Positions 7,560-17,699 of a DNA stretch of 64,000 nt are shown here, piece after piece (within the stretch, counting starts at the first letter, position 1; each line of letters begins with the position of its first letter). The position numbers and the translations under genes were made by a program. The DNA is from Stenotrophomonas sp. 24(2023) (GTDB taxonomy: Bacteria; Pseudomonadota; Gammaproteobacteria; Xanthomonadales; Xanthomonadaceae): assembly GCF_030913365.1 (NCBI RefSeq), contig NZ_CP133160.1, positions 1,054,001 through 1,118,000 on the forward strand, in the 5' to 3' direction. The notes beneath the pieces were generated by a model. The model searched no databases, was not told where the DNA came from, and was given only the letters and a program-made list of their open reading frames with translations.

Positions 7560-9875
7560 TTACGAAGACCCTTTTCCCTTCCAGATCAATGCGTTGGGAA
7601 TGGCCAAAAACGGGACCTGGGGCATTTCCGGCAAGCGCATCACCCCGATGTCCGCCCCATCGGTGACTGCCAGGGCCAGGAACAGGTCATTTCCGTCAGC
7701 GCTGGCGCTGAAACCGTTGCTCGCACTCAACCGCCCCGCGTCCAGACAACGCGACAGCGGCGCCTGGTCTTCCTGCAGGCGGACCAGTTCGGTGCTGCAA
7801 TCCCGGCTGCTGGCCAGGTAATCGATGCCGCCACTGCGGGCCACCGTCCAGGTCCGGTAGCGCCAGCGGGTGGGCTGGTCGGTGCTGATCTGGCGCACGC
7901 TGGCCGCATCCAGGCCCGGGTCGACCGACCACAGACCACTGGCCGCCAGGCGGGTAAACAGGATCCGTCCATGCTGGGCGTCGAAGCGGGCCTGCGAAAC
8001 GCCTTCCAGGCTGGCGAGCCGGCGCCACGGCGTGCTGCTGCGATCGAACAGGCTCAGGCGGATCCGCTGTTCAGCATCGCGCTCGATGACCAGCAGGTGC
8101 CCGGGCTGGTCGGTATACAGGGCCTGCAAGGGCTGCACGACCGGGATCGGCAGCGCCTGGAGATGATCGTCGCGGGGGGCGATCTCGTAGACGGTGGCCT
8201 TGCCATGGTCATCCCGCCCGACCACCAGCAGCTGACGGCTGTCCGGTGACCAGTCCGGGGCCTGCCGGGTTTCCGGCCGCAGCCCTTCCACCGGGCGCAG
8301 CGAATCGGGCCGCTTCAGGTCGGCCCACCACAGCGCGAACGTGCCGGAACGGTCCGACGTGAATACCAGGTGCTGGCCATCGGGCGACAGCGTCGGTTGG
8401 CCATCACGGCCGTTGGACGGGAACAGGCGCGTGGCCGCGCTGCCCTGCAGGGACATGCGGAACACCCCGAACTGGGCGCGCCGGTGGACGAAGGCCAGCA
8501 TGTCCCCCCGCCGGGAGACGGCCGGCCACTGCGCGTCATCCAGCCCGACGTCGCGCAGGGTGCGTTTGTCGCCATCCAGGTAGTACAGGCGGACCTCGCT
8601 GTCCACGCGACGGCCGAACACGATGTGCCGGCTGTCCGACAGCCAGGCCCAGCCGCGGATCTCGGCGGCATCCTCCGTCAGGCGCTCGGGAACCCCGCCA
8701 TTGGCCGGCATGCGCCACAGGTCACCCAGCTGGGGGTTGCGGACGAAGGCCAGCCAGCGGCCATCCGGCGAGAACCGGGGCGCATAGTCGTAATCGTCGT
8801 CGCTGACCGGGTACTCCAACGCCCGCCACTGCCCGCTGGCAAGGTCCAGCACCCGGATGCCCTTGTGCGCGAACCGGCCCACCATGCTGCCGAACACCAG
8901 CCCGCGACCGTCCGGTGTCCAGTCGAAACTCAGCAGTTCGGTCCCGTCACAGCGGGTCGCCTGGCGCACGTCACCGCCGGTGGCGCTGGCAATCAACACC
9001 TGGCAGCTGCCGTCCTCCCCGAACCGGGCAAAGGCGATTTCACGCCCGTCCGGCGACCAGCTCGGGAAACGGTCACTGGCCCCGGCCGGCGGTGCGACGA
9101 GCAGGCGTGCCGGGGTGTTCCCCGAGGTCTGTACCTTGATCGCACTGCCGCTGCCTTCGCCGTCACTGGCCGCCTCATAGGCAACCTGGGAACCGTCGGG
9201 GGACAGCGTCGGGTAGGTTTCAAAGCCGGCGCTTGCGGTAATCAGCCGGTACGGGCGCTCCGGGCTGCCGATCACCCGCGTTCCGTCTTCCACCGCCGCT
9301 TCCAGTGCGGTCGGCGGTGGCTCGCGCGTGGCCAGCAGGTAGGTGAGCAGCAGCACGGCCACCACCAGGCAGGCGCCGGCGCCCCAGAACAGGGCCTGCC
9401 GCAGCCGCCGGTAACGCCGCGGAACATCGCCGGCCGGTAACGGGAATGCCGGCAGCGCAGGATCCGTTGCCTCACCGGGAAGCGGAAGGGGCGGCGCATC
9501 GGCCTCCAGGGCGTGTTCCGGATCGAGCAGCGTCACCGGAACCAGCAGCCGGTAACCACTCTTGGCGATGGTCTCGATGTAGGCGGTGCCGTTGTCCTCA
9601 CCGATGGCGAACGCCTTGCGCAGCTGCGTCACCGCCTGGGTCAGCACGTCGTTGGTGGGCAGCGTGTCCGGCCAGACCTCGGCGAACAGCTCTTCACGGG
9701 TGACCACCCGCCCCGGCTGGCGCATGAGAAGGCGCAGCACGCCCAGCGCCTTGGGAGTCAAGCGGCGCAGACGACGCGTACCGGGCACCTGTACTTCACG
9801 CGAAGACAGGCTGACACGGCACTGGCCGACCAGGATCATGTCGGCTTCCGGGGCTGGATAATCGCTGCTGTTCAT
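7560..9875 (-). CDS. CadC-like membrane transcriptional regulator with C-terminal TolB/PD40 beta-propeller
   Basis: 771 residues in three parts. Residues about 12-112 form an OmpR/CadC winged helix (LTPKALGVLRLLM, REELFAEVWPD, VTQLRKAF, IETIAKSGYRLL). One transmembrane segment follows at about 165-187. The rest is a periplasmic beta-propeller of TolB/PD40 repeats, each with the SPDG signature (TLSPDGSQVAYEA, SWSPDGREIAFAR, RFSPDGRWLAFVR, TLSPDGQHLVFTSDRSG). Such proteins bind DNA while anchored in the inner membrane and sense a periplasmic signal through the propeller. Neither the signal nor the target is known; the next gene downstream is the AraC regulator, 113 bases away. Confidence 0.9.
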   Translation of the reverse strand: MNSSDYPAPEADMILVGQCRVSLSSREVQVPGTRRLRRLTPKALGVLRLLMRQPGRVVTREELFAEVWPDTLPTNDVLTQAVTQLRKAFAIGEDNGTAYIETIAKSGYRLLVPVTLLDPEHALEADAPPLPLPGEATDPALPAFPLPAGDVPRRYRRLRQALFWGAGACLVVAVLLLTYLLATREPPPTALEAAVEDGTRVIGSPERPYRLITASAGFETYPTLSPDGSQVAYEAASDGEGSGSAIKVQTSGNTPARLLVAPPAGASDRFPSWSPDGREIAFARFGEDGSCQVLIASATGGDVRQATRCDGTELLSFDWTPDGRGLVFGSMVGRFAHKGIRVLDLASGQWRALEYPVSDDDYDYAPRFSPDGRWLAFVRNPQLGDLWRMPANGGVPERLTEDAAEIRGWAWLSDSRHIVFGRRVDSEVRLYYLDGDKRTLRDVGLDDAQWPAVSRRGDMLAFVHRRAQFGVFRMSLQGSAATRLFPSNGRDGQPTLSPDGQHLVFTSDRSGTFALWWADLKRPDSLRPVEGLRPETRQAPDWSPDSRQLLVVGRDDHGKATVYEIAPRDDHLQALPIPVVQPLQALYTDQPGHLLVIERDAEQRIRLSLFDRSSTPWRRLASLEGVSQARFDAQHGRILFTRLAASGLWSVDPGLDAASVRQISTDQPTRWRYRTWTVARSGGIDYLASSRDCSTELVRLQEDQAPLSRCLDAGRLSASNGFSASADGNDLFLALAVTDGADIGVMRLPEMPQVPFLAIPNALIWKGKGSS

Positions 9876-10091
9876 CCTCTGCTATGCGGCCAAGACAGTT
9901 TCAAACCCGAGGACATTCATGGCGCCCCCATCCTTGGGTACAGCAAAAAGCCAGACTCGGCACACGGCATCGGCGCAAAGCGCAAAAAAAAAGATGCGCG
10001 CGAATATTAGCCTAAGCCGGTTACTCCGCACTATCGCGAAGTGAACAACAGGCTCTCTCTCGCCGACGCATTCAGATAAAAAGCTTCACCA

Positions 10092-10119
10092 TTCGCGCCC
10101 CTGCGGGCGCGAAATTTTT
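10092..10119 (+). terminator. hairpin with T tract oriented on the plus strand, no plus-strand gene before it
   Basis: A perfect 9-bp stem TTCGCGCCC / GGGCGCGAA with loop CTGC is followed by ATTTTT on the plus strand. The nearest genes on both sides are on the minus strand. On the minus strand the hairpin follows the channel gene's stop by about 20 bases and has a T-rich stretch only after ten more bases, so it may serve both directions. The 216 bases upstream of it (9876-10091) hold no convincing gene. Confidence 0.7.
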
Positions 10120-10134
10120 AAGTGGCGTTCATTT

Positions 10135-10806
10135 TCATGAGCGCTTGAGCATGGTCAATCCGACCAGCCGCGACACCACCAAAGCTACGTACATCACGCC
10201 GGAAAACTGCTCCAGCATGACCAGTGCGCGAGCCTGTGGATGCAGGGGCACCACATCGCTCAATCCCACGCCGGACAGCAAGCTGAAGCTGAGATAAAGC
10301 AGTTCCATCCAGCTGCGCAGATCGCCCTCGCCGGTGCCGGCGAAACTGCCCGGATACCACTGCTGGCACACCGAGAATGCAAACGCGAACGCCCACGCAA
10401 GCAGCGTGAAGGTGGCGCCCACAGCGAACAGTTCGTCGCGGGTCACCTTATGGTCCTGCAGCATGTAGGCCGTCAGTGCGCCGGCCGTATAGAAATACAG
10501 CAGGCTCTCGAGCAGTTGCGCGGTGGTGGCCAGGGCCGGCTTGTCCAGCCAGACCCCGGCCAGGGAAAACACCACGGCCGGAATGGCCAGCAGCAGGGCC
10601 AGCCAGGTCCCGAGCGGGCTGCGCTGCACGACCCACAAGGCAAGCCCCAGTACCGCCATGCCGAAGGCGCCGACCAGTGCCCGCCCCCCCGCGGTTTCAT
10701 CCAGGGCGGGATACAGCAGCACGGCCAGCAGCTGGATGCCTAGCAACCAGGCCGACGGATGCCGGCGGGCGATGGCCAGCCAGCGGGTGGTCATGGCAAC
10801 GGGCAT
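10135..10806 (-). CDS. two-TM pore (potassium-channel-like) membrane protein
   Basis: 223 residues, with four or five hydrophobic segments in the first 150 (LLGIQLLAVLLYPAL, LVGAFGMAVLGLALWVV, LALLLAIPAVVFSLAGVWL, LLESLLYFYTAGALTAYML, ATFTLLAWAFAFAFSV). The C-terminal part has the layout of an ion-channel pore: ELLYLSFSLLSGVGLSDVVP, then ALVMLEQFSGVMYVALVVSRLVGL. The canonical TxGYGD filter is replaced by SGVGLSD, so potassium selectivity cannot be assumed. The ATG at 10806 has a good site (GGAAAGGA) upstream; a longer frame exists but runs through non-coding-like sequence. Confidence 0.78.
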   Translation of the reverse strand: MPVAMTTRWLAIARRHPSAWLLGIQLLAVLLYPALDETAGGRALVGAFGMAVLGLALWVVQRSPLGTWLALLLAIPAVVFSLAGVWLDKPALATTAQLLESLLYFYTAGALTAYMLQDHKVTRDELFAVGATFTLLAWAFAFAFSVCQQWYPGSFAGTGEGDLRSWMELLYLSFSLLSGVGLSDVVPLHPQARALVMLEQFSGVMYVALVVSRLVGLTMLKRS

Positions 10807-10901
10807 GGCGTCCTTTCCCCGGGGAGCGATGCGGCGAGAATAGCGGGTCGCGCCGGACCATGCCCGGCGCGCACCGTCCGGCCCCGCTCCGCCCCGCCGG
10901 C

Positions 10902-12945
<2,044 letters not shown>

Positions 12946-13178
12946 TTAGAGCATAGATGCGGCAGCTGGGTCAGGCCTTCCCGCGCGGGAAAAGACGGTG
13001 CGCATTAACAGAACCATGACGTCGCATTCAGTAACGTGCCCGCGCCCGGTGTCATTGCGACCGGTGTCTTCTCCGCCGCCACTGCGGCCCCTGCCCGGTT
13101 CGTGCTGCATGCCGCCGGCCCCTCGATGCAAGCTCTCTGGCTCGCTCCCCTCAATCCCTTGATCGGAGACGCTCCTTC

Positions 13179-14756
13179 ATGGTGTTCCGTATTTCCATCG
13201 CGTTGGTGGCCCTGCTGGTGCTGATCGCCGGCGTCGCACCCGGCCCGTTCAACGACATCGTCCAGGCCGCTCTGGCCCACGTCATCCGTGGTGCCGGCTG
13301 GATGTACCTGCTGGTGGTGTTCCTCACCCTCACCTTCCTGCTGTACCTGGCCTTCGGCCGCTTCGGCAACCTGCGCATCGGCGGCGAAGACGCCGAGCCG
13401 GATTTCTCGCGCGCCAGCTGGCTGTCGATGCTGTTCGCCGCCGGCATGGGCATCGGCCTGGTGTTCTGGGGCGCGGCCGAGCCGATCTCGCACTTCCTCA
13501 AGCCACCGGAAGGCCTGCCGCCGGAGAGCATGGATGCTGCGCGCGCCTCGATGCGCTACGCGTTCTTCCACTGGGGCCTGCACCCGTGGGCGATCTACGC
13601 GCTGATCGGGCTGGCGATGGCCTGGTTCCAGTACAACCGCAACGGCCGTGGGCTGGTCAGCGACATGCTGCAGCCGGTGATCGGCCGCCACCATCGGGGT
13701 GTTTTCGGGCAGGCGGTCAACATCGCCGCCGTGGTGGCCACCGCCATCGGTGTTGCGACCACGCTGGGTTTCGGCACCATCCAGATCGCTGCCGGCCTGC
13801 ACCGCGTGTTCGGCATTCCGGCCAGCCTGCCGGTGCAGATGACCATCATCGCGGTGGCCTTCGTGCTGTACATGCTGTCCACCAGCAGCGGCGTGGAGCG
13901 CGGCATCAAGTGGCTGTCCAACTTCAACCTGGCGCTGGCGGCGCTGCTGGCCGCGGCGGTGCTGGTACTGGGCCCGACCGGCTTCATCTTCGATACCTTC
14001 ACCACCACGCTGGGCTCCTACCTGAACCAGCTGGTGACGATGAGCCTGCGCATGTCGCCGTTCTCCGGCAGCACGTGGGTGGCGGACTGGACCATCTTCT
14101 ATTGGGCCTGGTGGATCGCCTGGGCACCGTTCGTGGGCGCGTTCATCGCGCGCGTCTCACGTGGCCGCAGCGTGCGCGAGTTCGTGGTCGGCGTGGTGCT
14201 GGCACCGACCCTGCTCGGCTTCCTGTGGTTCTCGGTGTTCGGTGGCACCGCCCTGTGGTCGCAGCTGTTCGGCCATGTGGACCTGCTGCAGGCCCTGGGC
14301 AATGGCTATGAAACGGTGCTGTTCACCCTGTTCAACAGCCTGCCCGGTTCGCTGGTGCTGTCGGCCATCGCACTGGTGCTGCTGATGATCTTCTTCGTGA
14401 CCTCGGCCGACTCGGCGGTACTGGTACTGGCCAGCATGTCCACCGACGAGGCCGGCGATCCGCCGATGTCGCGCAAGCTGACCTGGGGCGTGGCCGTGGC
14501 ATTGATCGCGGCGGTGCTGCTGATGGCCGGTGGCCTGGAGGCGCTGCAGGGCGTGATCACCATTGCCGCCTTGCCGTTTGCGCTGCTGATGGTGCTGGTG
14601 ATCGTGTCGCTGTACCGGGTGCTGGATTTCGAATACGCCCGCGAGCGGCGACGCGCGCAGCGGGCGCGGCACATGATCGAAGCGTGGATCGAGCGCGAGC
14701 AGGCCGCACAGGCCGACACCCGTGCCGAAGCCGCGCGGGCGCAGGAACGCGATTGA
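13179..14756 (+). CDS. BCCT-family betaine/carnitine/choline transporter
   Basis: 525 residues with about 12 membrane segments. The family signatures are clear: GMGIGLVFWGAAEPISHF in TM3, and FYWAWWIAWAPFVGAFIARVSRGRSVREFV, the BCCT signature with the substrate-binding tryptophans of TM8. The C-terminal tail is long, charged and likely helical (ERRRAQRARHMIEAWIEREQ), as in osmosensing members such as BetT and BetP. It would import a quaternary ammonium osmolyte with sodium or protons. GGAGAC lies 10-15 bases before the ATG. A REP array starts 20 bases after the stop. Confidence 0.94.
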   Translation: MVFRISIALVALLVLIAGVAPGPFNDIVQAALAHVIRGAGWMYLLVVFLTLTFLLYLAFGRFGNLRIGGEDAEPDFSRASWLSMLFAAGMGIGLVFWGAAEPISHFLKPPEGLPPESMDAARASMRYAFFHWGLHPWAIYALIGLAMAWFQYNRNGRGLVSDMLQPVIGRHHRGVFGQAVNIAAVVATAIGVATTLGFGTIQIAAGLHRVFGIPASLPVQMTIIAVAFVLYMLSTSSGVERGIKWLSNFNLALAALLAAAVLVLGPTGFIFDTFTTTLGSYLNQLVTMSLRMSPFSGSTWVADWTIFYWAWWIAWAPFVGAFIARVSRGRSVREFVVGVVLAPTLLGFLWFSVFGGTALWSQLFGHVDLLQALGNGYETVLFTLFNSLPGSLVLSAIALVLLMIFFVTSADSAVLVLASMSTDEAGDPPMSRKLTWGVAVALIAAVLLMAGGLEALQGVITIAALPFALLMVLVIVSLYRVLDFEYARERRRAQRARHMIEAWIEREQAAQADTRAEAARAQERD

Positions 14757-14775
14757 GGCTGACGACCGTCTTCCT

Positions 14776-15300
14776 GTAGATCCACGCCACGTGTGGATGC
14801 CCCTCGACCGGGACCGGATGATTCGGCCGTCGGACACAGCGCATCCACGCATGGCGTGGATCTACAACAGGCGGTCGCAACTACTCGCCCCGCCCCGTTT
14901 CCAGCGAGCGGTAGATCCCCACCGCGCGTGGATGCCCCTCGACCGGGACCGGATGATTCGGCCGTCGGACACAGCGCATCCACGCATGGCGTGGATCTAC
15001 AACAGGCGGCAGCAACTCTTCGCCTCGCCCCGTTTCCAGCGAACGGTAGATCCACGCCACGCGTGGATGCCCCTCGATCGGGACCGGATGATTCGGCCGT
15101 CGGACGCAGCGCATCCACGCATGGCGTGGATCTACAACAGGCGGCAGCAACTCTTCGCCTCGCCCCGTTGCCAGCGAACGGTAGATCCACGCCACGCGTG
15201 GATGCCACTCGATCGGGACCGGATGATTCGGCCGTTGGACACAGCGCATCCACGCATGGCGTGGATCTACAACAGGCGGTCGCGACTCGTCGCCCTACTT
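14776..15300. repeat. tandem array of four 135-bp units, each an inverted pair of GTAG-headed REP (SMAG-type) palindromes
   Basis: GTAGATCC heads occur at 14776, 14911, 15046 and 15181, exactly 135 bases apart. Each is a short hairpin (ATCCACGC / GCGTGGAT). An inverted mate ending in ATCTAC follows about 42 bases later (14842-14865, 14977-15000, 15112-15135, 15247-15270). The spacers (CGACCGGGACCGGATGATTCGG type, and the CGCCCCG...CAGCGAACG linker) are also repeated almost unchanged. The array fills the gap between the convergent BCCT and gamma-glutamyltransferase genes. Open reading frames across it are periodic artefacts. Confidence 0.95.
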
Positions 15301-15321
15301 CCGCAACGGGTCGATCCTCGC

Positions 15322-17040
15322 TCAGTACCCCGCCGCCTGCCCATCCTTGCGGCTTTCCGAGGCGCCGTAATACACGCCGGTCTCGGGGTCACGCAGGATC
15401 GCCTGGTAGCCACCATAGGGGCCATCGGCAAATACCACCCGGTGCCCCTTGCGCATCAGCGCACGCACGGTTTCGTACGGGAAGCCGGTTTCCAGGTTCA
15501 CTTCCCCGCCGTCGGTCATCGCCGTGGCCTGCCCGGTCGGTTCGGTCGAGCCTTCATGCTGGATGCGCGGCGCATCGCCGGCTTCCTGCAGGTTCATGCC
15601 GAAGTCCACCAGGTTCATCACGATCTGCGCATGGCCCTGCGGCTGCATCGCCCCCCCCATCACGCCGAAACTGGCATACGGCTTGCCGCCCTTGGTGATG
15701 AAGGCCGGGATGATGGTCTGGAACGGGCGCTTGCCCGGCGCATAGCCGTTGGGGTGATCCTTCTGCAGCACGAACATCTCGCCCCGGTCCTGCAGGATGA
15801 AGCCCAGTCCCGGCGGCGCCATGCCGCTGCCCATGCCCCGGTAGTTGGACTGGATCAACGACACCATCATGCCGTCAGCGTCGGCCACGGTCATGTAGAT
15901 GGTGTCACCTTCCTCCAGCTGCTTCGGCGTGCCCGGCTGCACCGCCTTGAGGGCCTTGTCCATCGAGATCAGCGCGCGGCGCTGGGCGGCGTATTCCTTG
16001 GAAATCAGTTTCTGCACCGGCGCCGGCTGGAAGGCCATGTCGGCGTAGAAGCGTGCGCGGTCGGCGAAGGCCAGCTTCTTCGCTTCAACGAACAGGTGGA
16101 TGTGCTCGGGGGAGCCGAACGGAATCTTCGAGAAATCGTAGCCTTCCAGCACGTTGAGGATCTGCAGCGCGGCGATGCCCTGGCTGTTCGGCGGCAGCTC
16201 CCACACGTCATAGCCACGGTAGTTGCTGCTGACCGGCTCAACCCATTCGCCGTGGTGGTCGGCCATGTCCTGGTAGCTCAGGTAACCACCATTGGCCTTG
16301 AAGTAATCGCCGATGGTGCGGGCGATCTCGCCCTTGTAGAACGCATCGCGGCCGCCGTCGGCGATTTTCTGCAGGGTGCTGGCCAGGTTCGGGTTCTTCC
16401 ACATCTCGCCCTTGCGCGGGGCGTGGCCATTGATCGTGAACTGCTCCTTGAAGCCGGGGTACTGCGACAGGCGCGGCACCGAACGGTCCCAGTAGTAGGC
16501 GATCACTTCGGCTACCGGATGCCCGTCGCGGGCATAGCGGATGGCCGGGGCCAGGTTGTCAGCCATCGGCTTGCGGCCGAAGCGCTCGTGCAGCGCGAAC
16601 CAGCCATCCACCGCGCCGGGCACGGACACCGGCAGCGGCCCGGTGGCCGGGATCTCCTTCAGCCCCCGGCGCTGGAACTCGGCCAGGGTCAGCGACGTCG
16701 GCGAGCGGCCCGAGCCGTTGTAGCCGTACAGCTTCTGCGTCTTCGGGTCCCACACGATGGCGAACAGGTCGCCACCGATGCCGTTGCCGGTGGGCTCCAT
16801 CAGGCCCAGGGCCGCATTGGCGGCGATCGCCGCATCCACCGCCGAGCCACCGGCCTTCATCACCTCCAGGGCGACCTGGGTGGCCAGCGGCTGGGAGGTC
16901 GCGGCCATGGCATGCGGGGCAATCACCTCAGAGCGGGTGGCGAAGGGCTGGCCGGTGATGCGGTCGGCCGCCAGGGACAGGGTGGGGACGGCGGCCAGTA
17001 CGGCGGCGGCCAGCAGGCTGCGGGCAAGGCGTCGGGACAC
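15322..17040 (-). CDS. ggt: gamma-glutamyltransferase (glutathione hydrolase), periplasmic
   Basis: 572 residues starting at a GTG at 17040. That start begins a good signal peptide (SRRLARSLLAAAVLAAVPTLSLA); no ATG is placed sensibly, and the frame continues upstream without homology. The precursor self-cleaves before a threonine into large and small subunits. Here the small subunit would begin at the Thr of EEGDTIYMTVADADG, followed by SLIQSNYRGMGSG. The PTGNGIGGDLFAIVWD and PPNSQGIAALQILNVLEGYD segments are typical of the family. It hydrolyses or transfers gamma-glutamyl groups in the periplasm. No partner gene is adjacent. Confidence 0.95.
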   Translation of the reverse strand: MSRRLARSLLAAAVLAAVPTLSLAADRITGQPFATRSEVIAPHAMAATSQPLATQVALEVMKAGGSAVDAAIAANAALGLMEPTGNGIGGDLFAIVWDPKTQKLYGYNGSGRSPTSLTLAEFQRRGLKEIPATGPLPVSVPGAVDGWFALHERFGRKPMADNLAPAIRYARDGHPVAEVIAYYWDRSVPRLSQYPGFKEQFTINGHAPRKGEMWKNPNLASTLQKIADGGRDAFYKGEIARTIGDYFKANGGYLSYQDMADHHGEWVEPVSSNYRGYDVWELPPNSQGIAALQILNVLEGYDFSKIPFGSPEHIHLFVEAKKLAFADRARFYADMAFQPAPVQKLISKEYAAQRRALISMDKALKAVQPGTPKQLEEGDTIYMTVADADGMMVSLIQSNYRGMGSGMAPPGLGFILQDRGEMFVLQKDHPNGYAPGKRPFQTIIPAFITKGGKPYASFGVMGGAMQPQGHAQIVMNLVDFGMNLQEAGDAPRIQHEGSTEPTGQATAMTDGGEVNLETGFPYETVRALMRKGHRVVFADGPYGGYQAILRDPETGVYYGASESRKDGQAAGY

Positions 17041-17276
17041 GGTCGGGTTCCGATGGAAGGGTGGTCCCTCGATCTTCGCTGCTGCCGGCACCGGGGGTAA
17101 CCGGCAGAGGTCATGGCCCCGGCCAATGCCACCACAGATGCTCCGCAATCCGCGCAAAAAACGCTGCGAAAAGAGTGAATTGCGGTTCACCGAAACACTT
17201 TCAGCGGCAACCATCCTTGTGCCGCAAGCGATTGCGCCGGATGCAAGCGAAACCATGGAAAATTCCTCGACGAGGG

Positions 17277-17282
17277 TTGACA
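17277..17282 (+). promoter_or_regulatory. candidate -35 element (TTGACA) of the ilv-leu operon promoter
   Basis: A perfect TTGACA sits 32 bases before the leader-peptide ATG. The sequence 16-18 bases further on (around 17299-17305, GTTTCTC) is a poor -10 match, so the promoter call rests on the -35 and on position only. If it is right, the transcript would start just before the leader ATG. Confidence 0.4.
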
Positions 17283-17313
17283 CCACCGAAATGGCTGTGT
17301 TTCTCTCGATCAC

Positions 17314-17442
17314 ATGTTGCATCACAACACACCACCGCGAACCCACATCGAAGCCGCCGACACCGGCGCCGCATCGCTGCGTTCGATTCTTGTGCTCGTA
17401 CTTATTACCCAACCAACAGGTGCGGGACGAGCCAGCGTGTAA
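17314..17442 (+). CDS. ilv-leu operon leader peptide with Ile-Leu-Val control codons
   Basis: A 42-residue ORF (ATG 17314, TAA 17440-17442) reads MLHHNTPPRT, then HIEAADTGAASLRS, then ILVLVLI, then TQPTGAGRASV. Seven consecutive branched-chain codons (ATT CTT GTG CTC GTA CTT ATT, 17386-17406) are characteristic of leader peptides that measure charged tRNA-Ile, -Leu and -Val. It lies directly upstream of ilvC-ilvG-ilvM, with an overlapping antiterminator segment and a terminator after it. No strong ribosome site is seen; it is the first ATG in this frame after a stop at 17278-17280. Confidence 0.8.
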   Translation: MLHHNTPPRTHIEAADTGAASLRSILVLVLITQPTGAGRASV

Positions 17443-17499
17443 GCAACAGACACACCGGAACTCATCAGAAACCCGCACCCGCCCCGGTGCGGGTTTTTT
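17419..17499 (+). promoter_or_regulatory. transcription attenuator of the ilv-leu operon (antiterminator/terminator switch)
   Basis: Segment 2, GGTGCGGG (17419-17426), lies inside the leader ORF 12 bases after the Ile-Leu-Val codons. It can pair with segment 3, CCCGCACC (17472-17479). Segment 3 can instead pair with segment 4, GGTGCGGG (17486-17493). The 3:4 hairpin, ACCCGCACC / GGTGCGGGT with a six-base loop, runs into six Ts and is a classic terminator. The two structures exclude each other. A ribosome stalled on the branched-chain codons would leave segment 2 free and favour read-through into ilvC. The pairing is seen directly; the mechanism is inferred from known ilv attenuators. Confidence 0.85.
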
Positions 17500-17531
17500 C
17501 ATTTCAGGACCTGGTTACAGACGCAACCACC

Positions 17532-17633
17532 ATGAACACCGCCCACCGCAAAACCCGGACCTGCACCACCGCGACGCCTCGTGGTGGCTGTGCCCGTGCG
17601 CTGCATGGCGCCGTTTTCCCCACTTACCCCTGA
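17532..17633 (+). CDS. possible second leader peptide, threonine-rich
   Basis: A 33-residue ORF between the first attenuator and ilvC has six Thr in its first 15 codons (MNTAHRKTRTCTTATPRGG) and ends with TGA at 17631-17633, directly against the left arm of a second terminator hairpin. Threonine is the substrate of the ilvA enzyme encoded in this operon. A hairpin (CACCAC / GTGGTG, 17564-17586) lies within the ORF. The ribosome site is weak (AGGA about 22 bases upstream), so translation is uncertain and the ORF may be fortuitous. Confidence 0.4.
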   Translation: MNTAHRKTRTCTTATPRGGCARALHGAVFPTYP

Positions 17634-17674
17634 CCGGCCGGACCGTCTGCACGACGCCCGGCCGGTTCTTTTTT
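17633..17674 (+). terminator. second Rho-independent terminator before ilvC
   Basis: A 9-bp arm ACCGGCCGG (17633-17641) pairs with CCGGCCGGT (17658-17666). The loop contains an inner CGTC/GACG stem, and TCTTTTTT follows. It lies 26 bases before the ilvC ATG and after the first attenuator, so transcription must pass two terminators to enter the operon. Confidence 0.85.
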
Positions 17675-17699
17675 CCCACTCTCGCAAGGAACCTCCCCC

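Noticed and set aside
15322..17502. 726-codon form of gamma-glutamyltransferase
   Set aside because: The upstream part covers the ilv leader region on the other strand and has no homology; a signal peptide begins at the GTG at 17040.
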